Shown: in pieces, positions 1-7,733 of the stretch
Layout: every line of letters starts with the position of its first letter
How positions within the stretch are numbered: position 1 is the first letter of the stretch
NCBI RefSeq assembly: GCF_028702905.1
Contig: NZ_JAQVNX010000001.1
Location: 31,100-95,099 of the forward strand
Reading direction: 5' to 3'
Source: Methanofollis sp.
GTDB lineage: Archaea; Halobacteriota; Methanomicrobia; Methanomicrobiales; Methanofollaceae
DNA length: 64,000 nucleotides
The notes under the pieces: model-generated
What the model saw: the letters and a program-made list of their open reading frames with translations, nothing else
The model's database searches: none
What the model was told of the DNA's origin: nothing
Position numbers and translations under genes: made by a program

Positions 1-1
1 C

Positions 2-511
2 TGCACGGCATGCGGCGCATTCTGCACCGCAGACGCACCCTTTTATCCGGAGACGCGGGTCGGGTCTCCAGTTGTCGACCTCTGCCTCGTCCTCACCGCC
101 GACCTCCCGGCCAACCATGCCGCCCGCATCCTCTCGGCGATGGGGGTCGTCCTGGACCGCGGGTCGGTGCAGAACTATGCCGCCCGCCGCGCCGGCCCGG
201 TGTCATCAACCCTCCTCTACGGCCTGAGGCTGCCGAACTCGCTTCTCTCACTCATCCCGGTCGCCATCGGCAGGTACGAGTCCGGTCCCGTCCCAGGGGC
301 AGAAGTCCTCGCGGCCTGTGGTTTCCCATCCGCAGACAGGACACCGCTTCACCCGCTGCGGCGAAAGGAAGGGGACGAGCGGGACGAAGAGGAAGAGAAA
401 GAAAAAAGGGAGACCGAGGAGGTAACAGACCGCGGTCACGAGGACGGACCCCAGAAGGACGAGGAGGCTCAGGGTGAGCCGTTGCGTGACGCCACCTCCC
501 GGACCGCATAG
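2..511 (+). CDS. Partial uncharacterised protein, 3' end only (5' end outside window)
   Basis: An open frame enters from the left edge and runs to a TAG at 509-511. The first ~85 residues look protein-like: two Cys pairs near the start (CTAC, then a further Cys), then a helical stretch containing DLCLVLTADLPANHAARIL and LDRGSVQNYAARRAG, reminiscent of zinc-ribbon plus helix-turn-helix proteins. The last ~85 residues are very charged and lie antisense to the membrane zinc-ribbon gene and to the end of mfnF, so the true C-terminus may be compositional shadow. I do not recognise the family. No start is visible. Confidence 0.35.
   Translation, partial: CTACGAFCTADAPFYPETRVGSPVVDLCLVLTADLPANHAARILSAMGVVLDRGSVQNYAARRAGPVSSTLLYGLRLPNSLLSLIPVAIGRYESGPVPGAEVLAACGFPSADRTPLHPLRRKEGDERDEEEEKEKRETEEVTDRGHEDGPQKDEEAQGEPLRDATSRTA
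248..472 (-). CDS. Small membrane protein with C-terminal zinc ribbon
   Basis: About 64-75 residues. An N-terminal hydrophobic segment (LLVLLGSVLVTAVCYLLGLP followed by FFFLFLFVPLVPFL) is followed by a treble-clef-like motif CPVCGWETTG...FCPWDGTGL, so this is a membrane-anchored zinc-ribbon protein with the ribbon probably in the cytoplasm. The start is uncertain: a CTG at 472 would overlap the mfnF stop as CTGA, while the first ordinary start is GTG at 439, which would leave only one membrane segment. It is the last gene of a tight mfnD-mfnF-orf cluster, which suggests co-transcription but does not prove a role in methanofuran synthesis. Function unknown. Confidence 0.6.
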   Translation of the reverse strand: MSLLVLLGSVLVTAVCYLLGLPFFFLFLFVPLVPFLSPQRVKRCPVCGWETTGREDFCPWDGTGLVPADGDRDE

Positions 512-1401
512 GCAGGAAGGGCGTCGGCCATCCCGCCAAGTTCCCTGTTGAGGTCGGTCCCGCCAAAGATCTTCGTGAAGAGAGCCGACCCGATCCCTGC
601 GCAGAGGACGGCGCCGTTGCCCCGGGTCGCCGCACATTCGGAGACGGCCCTGAGGATCATCCCTGACTGCGCCGCCCAGAACTGCCGGGCGATGCCATAT
701 ATCGCCTCGTCCCCGATCTCCGCGGGATCGGCGCAGACAACCCGCGCCAGCCTTCTCATCGCGGCCTGCACAGTCGCCGGGCCGCCGTCGGGCGTCGCCG
801 CGGTGTACATCTCAGGGGAAATCTGGCCGAGGACGAGGTGGGCGTCGCCGCTGCACGCGAAGTACTCTGTCGAGACAGGGGTGAAGACGCCGTTGACCTC
901 GACGGCGTGGATGAGTGTCGCCACATTTGTCCTGAGCATCCCCGTATAGACGAGGTAGCCCTGCTGGAGACGGAGGAGGTCGGTGAGGCCGCGGAGGTCG
1001 TCGAAACGCCCGAGGGGTATGATGTCCGCGGTGGTGCTCCCCACGTCGAGGAGGACCGCACCCGGATACCGATCTCGCAGGTAGTCGGCAGAGGCAAGCC
1101 AGTTTGCGGCGGCAAGTGCGGGGACGGCGTCGTCGTGGAAATTCCCGTCTGTCCCGTAAAAAACGGCGTCAGGGAAACTTTCCTTCACCGCATCGACGAT
1201 GAACCTGATCCCCCCGGCCTTGTCCTCAAAACTGTCGGCAAGTTCGCCGCTCATGACGACAGCCGCGTTCTCCCCTGACCCGGCATAGCCCCTGAGCATC
1301 TCCGCAAGGGGCGCCTCTGTCCAGAGGGGGCAGTAGTGGATATGGGCGCCGTCCGTATCGACGACCTTCAGGTTCGCGCCGCCGACGTCGATCCCTATCA
1401 T
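469..1401 (-). CDS. mfnF: MfnF, methanofuran precursor (furanylmethanamine) synthase
   Basis: 310 residues. The protein begins MIGIDVGGANLKVVDTDG and has DVGSTTADIIPL near residue 130, both phosphate-binding loops of the ASKHA/hydantoinase-like fold. This family was long annotated as an H4MPT-linked C1-transfer protein; MfnF is known to join gamma-glutamyltyramine to the aminomethylfuran diphosphate, making the core of methanofuran. Cytosolic. The start ATG at 1401 overlaps the stop of mfnD by 4 bases (ATGA), so the two are translationally coupled and act in the same pathway. Function by family recognition; length is normal. Confidence 0.85.
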   Translation of the reverse strand: MIGIDVGGANLKVVDTDGAHIHYCPLWTEAPLAEMLRGYAGSGENAAVVMSGELADSFEDKAGGIRFIVDAVKESFPDAVFYGTDGNFHDDAVPALAAANWLASADYLRDRYPGAVLLDVGSTTADIIPLGRFDDLRGLTDLLRLQQGYLVYTGMLRTNVATLIHAVEVNGVFTPVSTEYFACSGDAHLVLGQISPEMYTAATPDGGPATVQAAMRRLARVVCADPAEIGDEAIYGIARQFWAAQSGMILRAVSECAATRGNGAVLCAGIGSALFTKIFGGTDLNRELGGMADALPAYAVREVASRNGSP

Positions 1402-2282
1402 AGCCTCTCCACCTTCCCTTCCCGGTCGAAACGGACGCGGCCGGTGAGGCTGACCGTCTCCGGCGCCATGCCGCGGGAGGCGTCGACAAGCACCTGCGCG
1501 ATCTCCTCCTTCATGCAGGCGGCGATGCCGACGAGGCTTGTCGTCGGCCTGGGGTTGACCTCAAGGACATAGGGCCTGTCCGCGACGACGAGGTCGACGC
1601 CGGCATAGCCCTGGCAGCCGATGACAGACGCCGCCTTCACCGCGGTCTCGATAATCTCCTCCTTCATCGGGTGGTCGATGGGAGTCTCCCCGCCCATGTA
1701 GGTAAAGACACCATCTTCCAGGGGGATGTGCTGCCTGTTGAGGGAGAGGACGAGGGGTGGCCGTCCCGTATAGAAGAGGCAGGCCTCGCCGACATAGCGG
1801 TTGACGACCAGGCTGACAGACATGGATTCGCCCCCGATATACTCCTGGCCCATCTCACCCTCGCCCGGTGCTTCCTCGGTGAGACGGGTGTTCGCGGTGT
1901 CGCAGGAGTACACCGGCTTGACCACCTTCAACCCCTCTGTCCGCTCCTCAGGGACCGGGATGCCGTGGGCGGCGAGGACCTTCAGGGACCGTTTTTTATT
2001 CGCACACAGGGCGACGTTCAGAGAGTTGCACCCGAGGTTCTCAGTGCAGTCCTCGACCTTCTTCGTGAGGGGCGCAAGGAGGTGGTCGGGGGCGATCACA
2101 AGACCGACGTCGCATTCGGGCGCGAGCGCCTCGATCTCAGCCATCAGGTCGCCGCCGCGGGGGGTGACCACCTCGTAGCCGCACCGCGAGAAACTCCCGC
2201 TGAGCACCGTCATCATGGCCTTCCCCTCGGCCGCCAGGGCCGGGTCATGGAAGACCGTATATTCTGCAAGAAATGCCCTCAT
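1398..2282 (-). CDS. mfnD: MfnD, tyramine-L-glutamate ligase (ATP-grasp)
   Basis: 294 residues, ATP-grasp fold. The central part has the nucleotide-binding region with EYIGGESMSVSLVV, and the C-terminal third has the metal-binding segment DLVVADRPYVLEVNPRPTTS, where the E and N residues bind Mg2+. MfnD makes gamma-glutamyltyramine, the first committed amide of the methanofuran side chain; mfnF, which uses that product, follows directly with a 4-base overlap. The ATG at 2282 is chosen because the reading frame fits the family N-terminus (MRAFLAEYTVFHDPALAAEG). The gene is divergent from surE, 84 bp away. Confidence 0.85.
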   Translation of the reverse strand: MRAFLAEYTVFHDPALAAEGKAMMTVLSGSFSRCGYEVVTPRGGDLMAEIEALAPECDVGLVIAPDHLLAPLTKKVEDCTENLGCNSLNVALCANKKRSLKVLAAHGIPVPEERTEGLKVVKPVYSCDTANTRLTEEAPGEGEMGQEYIGGESMSVSLVVNRYVGEACLFYTGRPPLVLSLNRQHIPLEDGVFTYMGGETPIDHPMKEEIIETAVKAASVIGCQGYAGVDLVVADRPYVLEVNPRPTTSLVGIAACMKEEIAQVLVDASRGMAPETVSLTGRVRFDREGKVERL

Positions 2283-2366
2283 TCCCTAGAGGATTGTCGC
2301 CGGCCGGTTTTGTAGATATTGATCGCAAACGACTATCTGCCAGGGGGCCCTATCCCTTCAGCAACG

Positions 2367-3146
2367 ATGCGACCAAAAATCCTCCTCACCAATGATGACG
2401 GCGTCTACTCCAACGGCATATGGGCGGCATACAGGGCGCTCGCCCCGATCGCCGATGTGACGGTCGTCGCCCCGGCAACCCAGCAGAGCGCAGTCGGGCG
2501 TTCCATCTCGATCTTCGAACCGATACGGGCGACAGAGATCACGGTGGACGGCGTCCGCGCCTATGCGGTCGGCGGCAAACCGACCGACGCGGTGATCATC
2601 GGGCTCTTTGCCCTGAAACTCCAGCCCGACCTCGTGGTGAGCGGCATCAATATCGGCGAGAACCTCTCGTACGAGTCGATCATGACTTCCGGGACCGTGG
2701 GGGCGGCGATGGAAGCATCGAACCAGGGCGTGCCCTCGGTCGCCTTCTCCCTCCAGGTCTGGGACCAGGGGGACAAGTTCGACGACCCCCGCCATGTCGG
2801 AAACAGTTTCAACGACTCTGAACGGGTTGTCAGGGACGTCTGCGAGAAGATCCTTGCCCGCGGCTTCCCTGAGGGGACAGACGTCATCAACGTGAACATC
2901 CCCTCCCAGGTCAGGGGGGGCTATGAGGTGACGCACCTTGCGCGCAAACTTTTCCACACCGGGGTGGAACGGCGCCTCGACCCGAGGGGCAGGCCGTACT
3001 TCTGGATCAACGGGCCCCTTGTGGAGGACGCGGAGGAGGGGACCGACGTCCACGCGATCAGGAAGGGAAACGTCTCCATCACGCCGATCACCCTCGACTG
3101 CACGGCGGCAAAGGGCGTGGACAGCGTCCGCGATCTCTTCGGGTAG
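2367..3146 (+). CDS. surE: SurE 5'/3'-nucleotidase
   Basis: 259 residues counted from ATG 2367. The start was chosen because MRPKILLTNDDGVYSNGI places the family's NDDG metal-binding Asp pair near residue 10; an upstream in-frame start would add 16 residues without homology. Further family motifs are VVAPATQQSAVGRSIS, VVSGINIGENL and the SGTVGAAMEA segment. SurE removes phosphate from nucleoside monophosphates in the cytosol with a divalent metal. It is transcribed divergently from mfnD and followed by a repeat-rich gap, so it is probably monocistronic. Confidence 0.92.
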   Translation: MRPKILLTNDDGVYSNGIWAAYRALAPIADVTVVAPATQQSAVGRSISIFEPIRATEITVDGVRAYAVGGKPTDAVIIGLFALKLQPDLVVSGINIGENLSYESIMTSGTVGAAMEASNQGVPSVAFSLQVWDQGDKFDDPRHVGNSFNDSERVVRDVCEKILARGFPEGTDVINVNIPSQVRGGYEVTHLARKLFHTGVERRLDPRGRPYFWINGPLVEDAEEGTDVHAIRKGNVSITPITLDCTAAKGVDSVRDLFG

Positions 3147-3476
3147 AGGGCATCCTGAATTCTCGGCTTTGCAGAAACCCTCATACTCAGGTTGATATCT
3201 CCTCTTTGATCTCAGTGAGGAATGTGCGGATCCACCGCCTTCCCCACACTCTCGGCCGGGGGACTACGCCGAAAATCAAAGATTTTCTCGAACTCGCTAT
3301 CGCTCGTTGCCCCCGGATCCCTGATTTAGGATAGGATCGGGGAAGTGAGAAGAGGATATCCCGAGGAGGGAGATTGCCATCCACCCCCCATCCTAATGAA
3401 GGGGGGACCGGGGGGCTTTGCCCCCCGGAGGAGGCCGGCGGTACACCTTATCTTCCCCCGTGCCCATACTTTTCTG
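3147..3476. repeat. Hairpin-rich dispersed intergenic module (copy A)
   Basis: This gap holds no convincing gene. It contains the palindromic core GAAAATCAAAGATTTTC followed by CTCGAACTCGCTATCGCTCG at about 3271-3306, and a GC hairpin of the form GGGGGG-ACCGGGGGGC...GCCCCCCGG at about 3402-3427. The same core occurs, in one or the other orientation, near 9884-9911, 22403-22442 and 42440-42484, with a weaker relative near 55918. The short ORFs across it are frame accidents of the palindromes. Confidence 0.6.
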
Positions 3477-4175
3477 ATGACAAAACAGGATAATCTTGAA
3501 GTGAAACGGGTCGCCGGCCTCGCCGCCGCGGAAGAGGTGGGGGACGGCATGGTGGTCGGCCTCGGCACCGGTTCGACGGCAAACTATGCGATCCAGAGGA
3601 TAGGAGAGCGCATCAGAGAGGAGGAGATCTCTGTCGTCGGCGTGCCGACTTCGTACCAGTCGGCTTTCCGTGCACGGGCCGCCGGCATCAGGGTGGCAGA
3701 CCTCACAGACTACCCTGAGATCGACCTCACCATCGACGGCGCCGACCAGGTGGACGCCGCCTTCAACCTGATCAAGGGGGGCGGCGCAGCGCATACGCGG
3801 GAGAAGTGCGTCGCCGACGCCTCGAAGCGTATTCTTATCGTCGTCGACGGGTCAAAACTCGCAGAAAGCCTCTCCGTGCCGGTTCCGGTGGAGGTCGTCC
3901 CTTACGCGTCGACCCTTGTCGCACAGCATGTCAGGGCCCTTGGCGGCGTCCCTGTCCTTCGAGAGGGAGTGAAAAAAGACGGCCCGGTCATCACGGACAA
4001 CGGAAACTTTGTTCTTGACTGCGCATTCGGAACAATCGGGGACCCGGCAGGGCTTGGTACCCGCCTGAACACGGTCCCCGGCGTCCTGACCTGCGGATTG
4101 TTCACCGAATACCAGGAAAAGATATCGGTTATGGTCGGTGAAGCAGGGGGATGCAGGATTCTTACGAGGAGATAA
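3477..4175 (+). CDS. rpiA: Ribose-5-phosphate isomerase A
   Basis: 232 residues from ATG 3477. The family motifs are all present: GLGTGSTANYAI (phosphate loop), TIDGADQVDAAFNLIKGGG with the catalytic Asp pair and the KGGG loop, HTREKCVADAS, and VVDGSKLAESL. The enzyme interconverts ribose-5-phosphate and ribulose-5-phosphate. In methanogens it links nucleotide synthesis to the ribulose monophosphate route, for which the Fae-Hps fusion at 54.6 kb supplies the hexulose-phosphate step. Longer in-frame starts run into the upstream hairpin module and are unlikely. The 3' end overlaps the convergent regulator by 14 bases. Confidence 0.93.
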   Translation: MTKQDNLEVKRVAGLAAAEEVGDGMVVGLGTGSTANYAIQRIGERIREEEISVVGVPTSYQSAFRARAAGIRVADLTDYPEIDLTIDGADQVDAAFNLIKGGGAAHTREKCVADASKRILIVVDGSKLAESLSVPVPVEVVPYASTLVAQHVRALGGVPVLREGVKKDGPVITDNGNFVLDCAFGTIGDPAGLGTRLNTVPGVLTCGLFTEYQEKISVMVGEAGGCRILTRR

Positions 4176-4548
4176 GCCCTCTTGCCTTTTCGATCAGGGC
4201 GAGCTGGGTATCAACTTCTTTTTTCTTGGTCTTCTCGATAACGTCGATGATCTCGTTGATAGGCTTTGCAAGAGTATAGATCTTGACAGGCCGCCCTTTG
4301 CTCTCCGCTTTGCTCTCGCGGGAGTTGATCCACTTTTTCTCCTTGAGATAGCGCATGGCGATGCTGACCTCGGGTTGGCGGAGGTCGGTGCCGCGCTCGA
4401 TCTCACGGGACGTGGCCTCATCGGTGTTGGCGAGGTACACAAGGACCTTGGAAACATTGCGCTTGATCCCGATATCGATGAGGAGGGTGGCGAACTCTTC
4501 TTCTCTCTGCGTAAAGTACAGGACTTCTTCTGCTCTCATTGTGTTCAC
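4162..4548 (-). CDS. Winged-helix transcriptional regulator
   Basis: 128 residues. The middle reads as a winged helix: SKVLVYLANTDEATSREIERGTDLRQPEVSIAMRYL is helix 2-turn-recognition helix, and the wing follows around SKGRPVKIYTL. The C-terminal helix (KPINEIIDVIEKTKKKEVDTQLALIEKA) looks like a dimerisation coil. This resembles the small archaeal ArsR/TrmB-like predicted regulators; the ligand and targets are unknown. The ATG at 4548 follows an AT-rich promoter-like stretch (4555-4620). Convergent with rpiA. Confidence 0.75.
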   Translation of the reverse strand: MNTMRAEEVLYFTQREEEFATLLIDIGIKRNVSKVLVYLANTDEATSREIERGTDLRQPEVSIAMRYLKEKKWINSRESKAESKGRPVKIYTLAKPINEIIDVIEKTKKKEVDTQLALIEKARGLISS

Positions 4549-4747
4549 CCAATTGCCTATATTATGTTATTATTTGTAATATATGAATATTAGCCATGGA
4601 TATAATTTTTATTTAATGACCGGACACCGAAAAACAATCCCTGAACCACTCGGGGTGCCGGTCATGAAGAAAGAGTCGGAAGACCGTGCCACACAGGGGA
4701 AGTACCTGCCTAATTATATTGGACTGGTAATTAAAAAAGGTTATAGT

Positions 4748-5308
4748 TTAGAGGAGACCGAGGTTGGAAAGATCATCGATAATTTTCTGCACCGCGAGTC
4801 TTGCATCCTCAGGCCGCTTGCCACCGGTAATGATCAGTTTACCTGACCCGAAGAGGAGAACGACAACCTTCGGATCCTCCAGACGGTAGACAAGGCCGGG
4901 GAACTGCTCGGGTTCGTACTCGATGCGGTCGAGGTTGAAGCCGATAGCGATCTTGTTCAGGTTGATGGGCTTTCCAAGGTCAGCAGAGGTGACGATGTTC
5001 TGGATGGTGTAGGTGAGGTGCTCGTCGATCGCAATCCCGAGGCCACGTAGTTTGCCGCCAAGGATCTCAAGCCCCCTGGTGAGGCTGTCCACGCTCTTTG
5101 CACCGGTCAGGACAACCTTGCCTGATCCGAAGACCAGAGCTGCGATCTTCGGGTCCTGCATCCTGATGACCACGCCGGGGAAACGTTTCTTGTTGTAGTC
5201 TGCCCCGGGGATCTGCGATGAAATGACAGGGAGGTCAAGGGAATCGGTTACTTTGGCAGAGGCAACGATGTTTTCTATTTTCAGGGATTCCTCTGGGGTA
5301 CCGTGCAT
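4748..5308 (-). CDS. tbp: TATA-box-binding protein
   Basis: 186 residues made of the two imperfect ~90-residue saddle repeats. Each carries the FPGVV/FPGLV-x-R-x-x-DPK and the LVFGSGKVVLTGAKS / LLFGSGKLIITGGK strands. TBP recruits TFB and RNA polymerase at archaeal promoters. A TATA-like TCTTTATATA lies on the minus strand at 5331-5340, about 25 bases before the ATG, so the mRNA is probably leaderless. The promoter sits between the end of acs (5350) and the tbp start. Confidence 0.95.
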   Translation of the reverse strand: MHGTPEESLKIENIVASAKVTDSLDLPVISSQIPGADYNKKRFPGVVIRMQDPKIAALVFGSGKVVLTGAKSVDSLTRGLEILGGKLRGLGIAIDEHLTYTIQNIVTSADLGKPINLNKIAIGFNLDRIEYEPEQFPGLVYRLEDPKVVVLLFGSGKLIITGGKRPEDARLAVQKIIDDLSNLGLL

Positions 5309-5330
5309 GTTATAAATGACGTAAAAATGC

Positions 5331-5340
5331 TATATAAAGA
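5331..5340 (-). promoter_or_regulatory. Probable TATA box of tbp (leaderless transcript)
   Basis: The minus strand reads TCTTTATATA here. Its centre is about 27 bases upstream of the tbp ATG at 5308, the spacing at which archaeal transcription usually begins, so transcription would start at or within a base or two of the start codon. Confidence 0.5.
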
Positions 5341-5349
5341 GTTGGGTAC

Positions 5350-7245
5350 TCAGTCCTCCAGGGTCGAGACATCCCCGAGGTCCATGCCAAGTTCCTTTGC
5401 CCTGAGTACCCGCCGCATGATCTTGCCGCTCCGCGTCTTCGGGAGGGAGTCGACGAACTCGATCTCCGAGGGCATCGCGATCGGGCCGACTGTCATCCGC
5501 ACATGGTAGCGGAGGTCAGCCTTGAGACGGTCGCTCCTGGCATGCCCCTCTATGAGAATGACGAAGGCCTTGATCTGGTTCCCCTTCACCGGGTCGGGGA
5601 TGCCGATCACTGCCGCCTCGGCGACCGCGTCATGGGAGACGAGGGCCGACTCCACCTCGGCGGTGCCGATGTTGTGCCCGGCGACGATGATCAGGTCGTC
5701 GGCACGGCCGATGACCATGATGTTGCCGTCGTGTCCCTTCACCGCAAGGTCGGTGGCTGTATAGACCCGGTTGATGGTCGTCCAGTACTTCCGGTAGCGC
5801 TCGTCATTGTTGTAGACCGTCCTGAGCATTGCGGGCCAGGGCTCCAGGAGGACAAGGTAGCCGCCATTGCCGGGTTCGACAGGGTTGCCGTCGCGGTCCA
5901 CGACATCGGCGACGACACCCGGGATCGGCCGCCCTGCAAAACCCGGTCGCATCGGTTCGCCGACCATCGTCGTGATCATGTGCATCCCTGTCTCGGTCTG
6001 CCACCAGGTGTCCACGATCGGGCAGCGGTCCCTCCCGATGTGGCGGTAGAACCACTCGAAGGCCTCGGGGTTCAGGGGTTCGCCGACAGAGGCGAGGATG
6101 CGGAGGGAACTGAGGTCGTACCTGTCGGACCACTGCTCGCCGACCCGCATGAACATCCTGATCGCGGTCGGCGCCGTATAAAAGACCGTGATACCGTAGT
6201 TCTGGATGATCTTCCACCAGATGCCGGGGTCAGGATAGTCGGGCGTCGTCTCGGTGACAAAGACCGTGGACCCATTCAGGAGGGGACCGTAGACGACATA
6301 ACTGTGGCCGGTGATCCAGCCCGGATCGGCTGTGCACCAGTAGACGTCGTCCTCTTTGAGGTCGAGGACGTACTTCGTCGTGTACTGGGTGCCGACCGCG
6401 TAGCCGCCGCAGGTATGGATGATCCCCTTCGGGGTGCCTGTCGTCCCGCTCGTGTACAGGAGGAAAAGCGGATCTTCGGCGTCCATCACTTCGGGTTCGC
6501 AGACTGCGGGCTCGTTCTCCATCAGTTCGTCGAAGTCGAGTTCCATCTCTGAGTGGAGTTCGACCTTCGGGCGGTCGCGCCGCAGCACGACAACGGCCTC
6601 GACGCTCGGGGCATTGACGACGGCCTCCTCGACGATGGACTTGAGCTGGATCGCCTTGCCCCGCCGCATGGAGACATCGGCCGTGACCACGACCTTCGAG
6701 CCCGAGTCGCGGATCCGCTGGTTGAGGGCGCCGACGCCGAACCCCCCGAAGACAACCGAGTGGACGGCCCCTATCCGTGCACAGGCAAGCATGGCGACGA
6801 TCTGTTCGGGGACGACGGGCATGTAGATGCAGACCCGGTCCCCTTTCCTGACGCCGATCTTTTTTAAGGCGTTGGCAAAGCGGCAGACAGCCCTGAGGAG
6901 CTGGCTGTAGGTGTACACCTTCTCCTCCCCCTCTTCCCCCCTCCAGAAGACGGCGACCTTGTTGGCCCGCCCGTCCCGCACATGGCGGTCGAGACAGTTG
7001 TGGGTGATGTTGAGTTTCCCGCTCAGGAACCACTTCGCATAGGGGAAGTCCCAGTCCATGACGCGGTCGAACGGCTCAAACCATTCGATCTCTGCCGCGC
7101 GAGTCCTCCAGAACCCCTCGGGATCCTCAAGGTACTTCTGGTACGCCGCCCTGTAATCTCCGATCCATGATCTCTCCCTGTACGAGGGGTCAGGTTCATA
7201 ATATCGCGGCGCCTCCAGGGGCACAGCAAAATCCTGCTCTGTCAT
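5350..7245 (-). CDS. acs: Acetyl-CoA synthetase, AMP-forming
   Basis: 631 residues from ATG 7245, which has a good ribosome site (GGAGGTGAG) just upstream; in-frame starts further up lack one. Adenylate-forming motifs: YTSGTTGTPKG (P-loop), the DTWWQTETG motif, and a C-terminal KTRSGKIMRR whose Lys is the acetylation-sensitive catalytic residue. The enzyme makes acetyl-CoA from acetate, CoA and ATP with release of AMP and PPi. Many Methanomicrobiales need acetate as a carbon source, so this is likely assimilatory. The divergent neighbour is an ADP-forming enzyme with the same net product. Confidence 0.93.
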   Translation of the reverse strand: MTEQDFAVPLEAPRYYEPDPSYRERSWIGDYRAAYQKYLEDPEGFWRTRAAEIEWFEPFDRVMDWDFPYAKWFLSGKLNITHNCLDRHVRDGRANKVAVFWRGEEGEEKVYTYSQLLRAVCRFANALKKIGVRKGDRVCIYMPVVPEQIVAMLACARIGAVHSVVFGGFGVGALNQRIRDSGSKVVVTADVSMRRGKAIQLKSIVEEAVVNAPSVEAVVVLRRDRPKVELHSEMELDFDELMENEPAVCEPEVMDAEDPLFLLYTSGTTGTPKGIIHTCGGYAVGTQYTTKYVLDLKEDDVYWCTADPGWITGHSYVVYGPLLNGSTVFVTETTPDYPDPGIWWKIIQNYGITVFYTAPTAIRMFMRVGEQWSDRYDLSSLRILASVGEPLNPEAFEWFYRHIGRDRCPIVDTWWQTETGMHMITTMVGEPMRPGFAGRPIPGVVADVVDRDGNPVEPGNGGYLVLLEPWPAMLRTVYNNDERYRKYWTTINRVYTATDLAVKGHDGNIMVIGRADDLIIVAGHNIGTAEVESALVSHDAVAEAAVIGIPDPVKGNQIKAFVILIEGHARSDRLKADLRYHVRMTVGPIAMPSEIEFVDSLPKTRSGKIMRRVLRAKELGMDLGDVSTLED

Positions 7246-7733
7246 GCTCACCTCCGATTTTACATGATCGAATGTGATGGTTTTATTAAATATTTTGTGG
7301 TTCAAAGAATTTTTCGGTTTTTCAGGAAACGGAGTTAGATACATGGGAATTGAAGCGCGCCGGGAAAACTACATGATCGTCAGTGATAGATCGCGCATCG
7401 CCCATGTGAGACGCAGTTTTTAAAAAAATCCCGGAATTGCACGAAATCTGCCCTGCATATACCCTGAACCCCCTCTCAGGGATGCCAGAATTATCGACGA
7501 TCGCCGACACTCGCTTCCACAAATTCAAAAAGGTCTTAAAGGGGAGACTCCGACACTATGGTATCAACTCAATACATATTTCACACCTGCACATGAACGG
7601 AATATGAACGAGTTCGGAACCGCCAATCCCCCATCCGAAACAGTATATGCTTTATCAGGATCATAGAGGAGCGTGCGGTTCGGACGCAATTCCCGCTGTT
7701 GGGAACAATTCCCACCCAGAAGAGAGGAAGTTT
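7246..7733. promoter_or_regulatory. Divergent acs/acd promoter region
   Basis: 488 bp without a gene. A TATA-like AT run (TTTATTAAATATTTT) at 7282-7296 fits acs on the minus strand. For acd, AGTATATGCTTTAT at 7642-7655 is a plausible box, giving a ~60-base leader that ends in the ribosome site GAGGAAG (7724-7730). In that leader GGGAACAATTCCC (7701-7713) is a perfect inverted repeat with a 3-base spacer and could be an operator; another TTCCC lies just upstream. Assignments are by eye. Confidence 0.4.

Noticed and set aside
4583..4846. 87-codon plus-strand ORF between the winged-helix regulator and tbp
   Set aside because: No recognisable features, its end lies antisense to tbp, and its start overlaps the AT-rich promoter region of the regulator.
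5503..6552. 349-codon plus-strand ORF opposite acs
   Set aside because: Shadow frame; acs on the minus strand has all adenylation motifs.
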